Source: Candidatus Woesebacteria bacterium UBA925 (lineage in GTDB: Bacteria; Patescibacteriota; Microgenomatia; UBA8517). Taken from it: a stretch of 8,953 nucleotides of DNA. The notes under the pieces were generated by a model, which saw only the letters and a list, made by a program, of their open reading frames with translations, was not told the origin of the DNA and did not search any database. The translations under genes were made by a program, and so were the position numbers. The first letter of the stretch is position 1. Each line of letters begins with the position of its first letter. The stretch lies in contig DBDT01000002.1 of the NCBI GenBank assembly GCA_002293705.1, positions 1 to 8,953 on the forward strand, in the 5' to 3' direction. Positions 6,820-8,953 of this stretch are shown here, piece by piece.

Positions 6820-8120
6820 ATAAATACAAAACAATAATTGGTCTTGAGGTGCATATTGAGCAAAACACAGAAAGCAAGATGTTTTGCCGCTGTTCTGGCC
6901 GCTATTTTGAAAAAGAGCCAAACTCCAATACTTGTCCAGTTTGTTTGGGTCTTCCCGGAGCTATGCCGTTTGCCAACAGGAAGGCTATCCAAAATACTAT
7001 CTTATTTGGCCTTTCTTTTGGCTGTGAAATAGCAAAATACTCAAAATTTGACAGAAAGCATTACTTTTATCCAGATTTGCCAAAAAGTTTTCAGATTAGT
7101 CAGTATGACCTGCCGCTTTGTGGTGAGGGTGTGTGTGAGTTTGGGTTTGGCAAAGTGAGGATAAAAAGAATTCACCAAGAAGAAGACACTGGCAAGCTTA
7201 CACACATTGAAGAAGCTGGGGCAAAAAGCAGTCTGGTTGATTTTAATAGAAGTGGTGTTCCTTTGATGGAAATGGTGACAGAGCCTGATTTCACCAGCGC
7301 CGACGATGTGGTCACATTTTTAAAGTATGTACAAAAAGTTGTTAGATATCTTGGGATCTCCGATGCTGACATGGAAAAAGGATCAATGAGGCTTGAGGCA
7401 AATATATCCCTTTCACCTGATGGGAGTTTGCCTGATTACAAGGTGGAGTTGAAAAACATCAACTCATTTAAGTTTCTCAAAGGTGCTATTGAAGCGGAAG
7501 TCAAAAGACAGGAGGAGGCTCTCAACTCAGGGGAAAAGTTGATTCAGGAAACACGTGGCTATGACCAAGTTAGAAAGAAGACAGTCAGACAAAGAGTTAA
7601 AGAGACAGCAAGTGATTACAGGTATTTCCCTGAGCCTGATCTTTTGCCTATTGTTCTAACTGACAAAGATATTGATGAGGTCAGGTCGAGATTGCCTGAG
7701 CTGCCAATTGCAAAGCAGTTGAGATTTGAAAGCTCATTTGGAGTATCAGTCCAATATGCGGAGCTTTTAACTGAAGATAGGGATAAGGCTGATTTTTTTG
7801 AGCATTTGGTCAAGGAGACCAAGTTGGATCCAAAAAAGATTGCTTCAGAGCTTATTAATAACAAAAATTATGAAGGTGTCTCATCTGTAGAAGAGTTTAA
7901 GAGAATTTTTGAGAGAGAAAATCCGACATTGGAGTCTGATATTGATTTGATAACCGGAATTGTTTCTAAAGTATTGGAGGCAAATCAAGATGCTGTTGCC
8001 AAATATAAAGCTGGAAAGCTGGAGGTGATTGGGTTCTTAATTGGACAGGTTCAAAGAGAGTTGAAAGGCAAAGCTGACCCAGCTGAAACTAAAAAAATAC
8101 TTGAAAACCTCCTTTCTTAG
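6816..8120 (+). CDS. gatB: Asp-tRNA(Asn)/Glu-tRNA(Gln) amidotransferase subunit B
   Basis: GatB phosphorylates the tRNA-bound Glu or Asp with ATP and amidates it with ammonia from GatA. Core motifs are intact: GLEVH (9-13), zinc cysteines C24, C26, C40 and C43, FDRKHYFYPDLPKSFQISQY (a near-invariant block), RIHQEEDTGKLTH (118-130), NRSGVPLMEMVTEPD and SDYRYFPEPDLLP. The C-terminal helical and YqeY-like tRNA-binding region follows, ending GKADPAETKKILENLLS. At 434 residues it is about 40 shorter than typical bacterial GatB, with the reduction apparently in the C-terminal part, a trimming that fits a reduced genome. RLEAN replaces the usual RCDAN motif. The start overlaps the MFS stop (ATGA), no ribosome binding site is visible, and the last codons contain the -35 box of the next promoter. 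Confidence 0.96.
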   Translation: MNKYKTIIGLEVHIEQNTESKMFCRCSGRYFEKEPNSNTCPVCLGLPGAMPFANRKAIQNTILFGLSFGCEIAKYSKFDRKHYFYPDLPKSFQISQYDLPLCGEGVCEFGFGKVRIKRIHQEEDTGKLTHIEEAGAKSSLVDFNRSGVPLMEMVTEPDFTSADDVVTFLKYVQKVVRYLGISDADMEKGSMRLEANISLSPDGSLPDYKVELKNINSFKFLKGAIEAEVKRQEEALNSGEKLIQETRGYDQVRKKTVRQRVKETASDYRYFPEPDLLPIVLTDKDIDEVRSRLPELPIAKQLRFESSFGVSVQYAELLTEDRDKADFFEHLVKETKLDPKKIASELINNKNYEGVSSVEEFKRIFERENPTLESDIDLITGIVSKVLEANQDAVAKYKAGKLEVIGFLIGQVQRELKGKADPAETKKILENLLS

Positions 8121-8129
8121 ACCTATAAT
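8101..8129 (+). promoter_or_regulatory. near-consensus sigma70 promoter
   Basis: TTGAAA (8101-8106, 5 of 6 matches), a 17-base spacer and TATAAT (8124-8129, 6 of 6) form the best promoter in the window. The -35 lies inside the last codons of gatB. Transcription should start around 8134-8138, just downstream of the gatB stop, and serves the small transcript described next. Confidence 0.8.
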
Positions 8130-8148
8130 TTAGACTTACCCTCTCCAC

Positions 8149-8155
8149 AAAGGAG
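8149..8155 (+). promoter_or_regulatory. Shine-Dalgarno sequence of the 36-codon small ORF
   Basis: AAAGGAG ends 6 bases before the ATG at 8162, good spacing. CTCC (8143-8146) could pair with GGAG (8152-8155) around a 5-base loop and partly hide the site. Confidence 0.5.
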
Positions 8156-8161
8156 TCTCTT

Positions 8162-8272
8162 ATGCTTAGGCAGAATACTGATCGCAATTTTGCTATTGTT
8201 TGGTCAACCAGAAAAATCAACTGGAGAAAACCAATCAGAAGGCAAAAATTGTTGTTCAGAAAATGCCCATAG
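8162..8272 (+). CDS. small ORF for a 36-residue highly basic peptide (uncertain)
   Basis: ATG at 8162, six bases after AAAGGAG, opens a 36-codon frame ending at TAG (8270-8272). The peptide starts MLRQNTDRNF and contains 11 Arg/Lys against one Asp, with three aromatic residues including two Trp, and ends FRKCP. No family is recognised. In favour: its own promoter, good ribosome binding site spacing, and a hairpin 16 bases after the stop. Against: the same stretch folds as one extended hairpin with the start and stop codons pairing with each other's region, which fits a noncoding RNA, and no homolog can be checked. A basic peptide of this size could bind RNA or membranes, but that is speculation. 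Coding and structural roles are not exclusive. Confidence 0.35.
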   Translation: MLRQNTDRNFAIVWSTRKINWRKPIRRQKLLFRKCP

Positions 8273-8288
8273 GAGTTTGGGTTTGGTT

Positions 8289-8309
8289 GGGGGTGGCGAT
8301 GCCGCCCCC
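8289..8309 (+). terminator. GC-rich hairpin, probable terminator between convergent genes
   Basis: GGGGGTGGC (8289-8297) and GCCGCCCCC (8301-8309) pair over nine base pairs around a GAT loop. The only non-Watson-Crick pair is T8294 with G8304, a G-U wobble in + strand RNA but an A-C mismatch in - strand RNA, so the structure favours + strand transcripts. The following sequence (TACTTCATTACT) is only moderately T-rich, so it is an atypical intrinsic terminator. It is 7 bases from the lexA stop and may serve both directions. Confidence 0.55.
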
Positions 8310-8316
8310 TACTTCA

Positions 8317-8934
8317 TTACTGGAAGCTATATTTGCGAATTAGCCCAACGACTTTCCCCTGGATAGTAACATTCTTCACAAAAATAGGGCTCATTGTTGA
8401 GTTGGCAGGCTCTAGCCTTATTCTTGTTGCCTCTTTGTAATACCTTTTGAGTGTTGCCATTCCATTATCAAGTAAAGCTACAACAATTTGACCATTTGTT
8501 GCATCTTTAGTCTCCTCACATACAACATAATCACCATCACTTATTTGAGCCTCAATCATGCTTTCGCCCCTGACTTGTAGTACAAATACTCTCCTTTTGC
8601 CGGTTGTCATGTCTGGTGGGATTTGCATCTGAGCATTTGGGTCGGTGTGTGGCTCAAGTGGCTTGCCTGCAGCAATAAAGCCTAGAATTGGAACTGTAAC
8701 TGCTTTTTGGTTTCCAACACCAACTGTTTCGATGTTTATGTCTATTGATCTTCTGTGGTGTTTACTTCTTTTGATAAGACCCATATCTTTTAAGCTTTCA
8801 AGGTGTTCATGGACAGTGGCAACTGAAGATAATCCAAGAGCATTTGCAATCTGCCTTAGTGTTGGTGCCACTCCATTTTGTTGTATATATTGAGTGACAA
8901 AGTCGTAGACCTGTTTTCTTTTCCTGTATAAGAC
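8317..8934 (-). CDS. lexA: LexA SOS repressor (5' end missing)
   Basis: The genomic part encodes 205 residues starting VLYRKRKQVYDF. The N-terminal winged helix-turn-helix (about 1-62) includes APTLRQIANALGLSSVATVHEHL. The C-terminal S24 peptidase-like domain has the Ala-Gly autocleavage bond at A89-G90 in FIAAGKP, nucleophile S125 in GESM and general-base K163 in MATLKRY. LexA represses SOS genes and cleaves itself when RecA filaments form after DNA damage. By alignment with the E. coli N-terminus only about two residues, including the start, are missing; they lie beyond the contig. Reading on into the adaptor would give a false GTG start and MYKRQ. Promoter, SOS box and autoregulation therefore cannot be seen. 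The gene converges on the gat region and ends beside the GC-rich hairpin. Confidence 0.95.
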   Translation of the reverse strand, partial: VLYRKRKQVYDFVTQYIQQNGVAPTLRQIANALGLSSVATVHEHLESLKDMGLIKRSKHHRRSIDINIETVGVGNQKAVTVPILGFIAAGKPLEPHTDPNAQMQIPPDMTTGKRRVFVLQVRGESMIEAQISDGDYVVCEETKDATNGQIVVALLDNGMATLKRYYKEATRIRLEPANSTMSPIFVKNVTIQGKVVGLIRKYSFQ

Positions 8935-8953
8935 CTGTCTCTTATACACATCT
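8935..8953. other. Nextera/Tn5 mosaic-end sequencing adaptor (artefact)
   Basis: CTGTCTCTTATACACATCT is the exact reverse complement of the first 19 bases. It is library adaptor, not genome, and it supplies five false codons to lexA on the - strand. Confidence 0.97.

Larger units (their letters stand above)
8136..8310 (+). ncRNA. candidate structured small RNA, 6S-like in size and shape
   Basis: A strong promoter and a GC-rich hairpin bracket about 175 bases that can form one long imperfect hairpin. Nested helices, hand-paired from outside in: 8157-8164 with 8268-8275; 8169-8172 with 8264-8267; 8178-8181 with 8256-8259; 8185-8193 with 8242-8251 (9 pairs, one bulged A); 8200-8204 with 8230-8234; 8208-8211 with 8221-8224, closed by a 9-base loop. 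Internal loops are mostly small and balanced. Outside, 8138-8143 can pair with 8289-8294, leaving a 13 by 13 base open bubble, which recalls 6S RNA; this closing stem competes with the terminator hairpin. No known family was recognised by sequence. The same RNA contains a small open reading frame, so it may instead be a structured mRNA. Confidence 0.4.

Noticed and set aside
106..8120. Recoded TGA as in some CPR lineages
   Set aside because: lemA, gatC, gatA and the MFS gene all end sensibly at TGA and no gene needs read-through, so standard code applies.
8645..8893. 82-codon + strand frame opposite lexA
   Set aside because: The lexA frame is unmistakable by motif; this is its shadow and has no ribosome binding site.
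20..8934. tRNA genes, rRNA, CRISPR arrays or riboswitches
   Set aside because: No cloverleaf, rRNA-like block, spaced direct repeats or known aptamer core was seen; nearly all sequence is coding and the gaps are short.
1..8953. Terminal inverted repeats of a composite transposon
   Set aside because: The repeats are the engineered Nextera mosaic end at both contig termini, there is no transposase, and all genes are ordinary chromosomal ones.

Overview
The window is a short metagenomic-style contig (genomic part 20-8934) with an untrimmed 19-base Nextera/Tn5 mosaic-end adaptor at each end. Protein sequence character, the compact layout, moderate-to-low GC and the gene content suggest an uncultured bacterium of the Candidate Phyla Radiation (Patescibacteria), possibly near Microgenomates; that placement is an impression from residue patterns, not a computed phylogeny. 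TGA is used as a normal stop (lemA, gatC, gatA and the MFS gene end in TGA), so the genetic code is standard and the TGA-recoding CPR lineages are unlikely.

Region 1 (20-3846) is an envelope and protein-quality block on the + strand. After a few codons of an upstream gene come an extended -10 promoter, a near-perfect Shine-Dalgarno sequence, lemA and htpX (a classic membrane-protease pair), then a ClpB-type disaggregase lacking the N-terminal domain. A CIRCE-type inverted repeat lies directly before clpB, with a consensus -35 box in its spacer, so clpB is probably repressed by HrcA and heat inducible.

Region 2 (3897-8120) is a translation operon, gatC-gatA-MFS-gatB, encoding all three subunits of the GatCAB tRNA-dependent amidotransferase. 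An MFS transporter gene is inserted between gatA and gatB. All three junctions are 4-base ATGA overlaps, so the genes are probably translationally coupled; none has a clear Shine-Dalgarno sequence. clpB and gatC each have a TANNNT hexamer exactly 6 bases before the ATG, which suggests leaderless mRNAs.

Region 3 (8101-8310) is the most interesting stretch. A near-consensus sigma70 promoter (TTGAAA, 17-base spacer, TATAAT) overlaps the end of gatB and would drive a transcript of about 175 bases. The transcript can fold into one long imperfect hairpin (8157-8275) and ends near a GC-rich hairpin. It is either a small structured RNA with 6S-like size and shape, or a small mRNA for a 36-residue very basic peptide with a good ribosome binding site, or both.

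Region 4 (8317-8934, - strand) is lexA, the SOS repressor, converging on the others. It has lost its first few codons at the contig end; naive gene calling adds five artificial adaptor-derived residues (MYKRQ).
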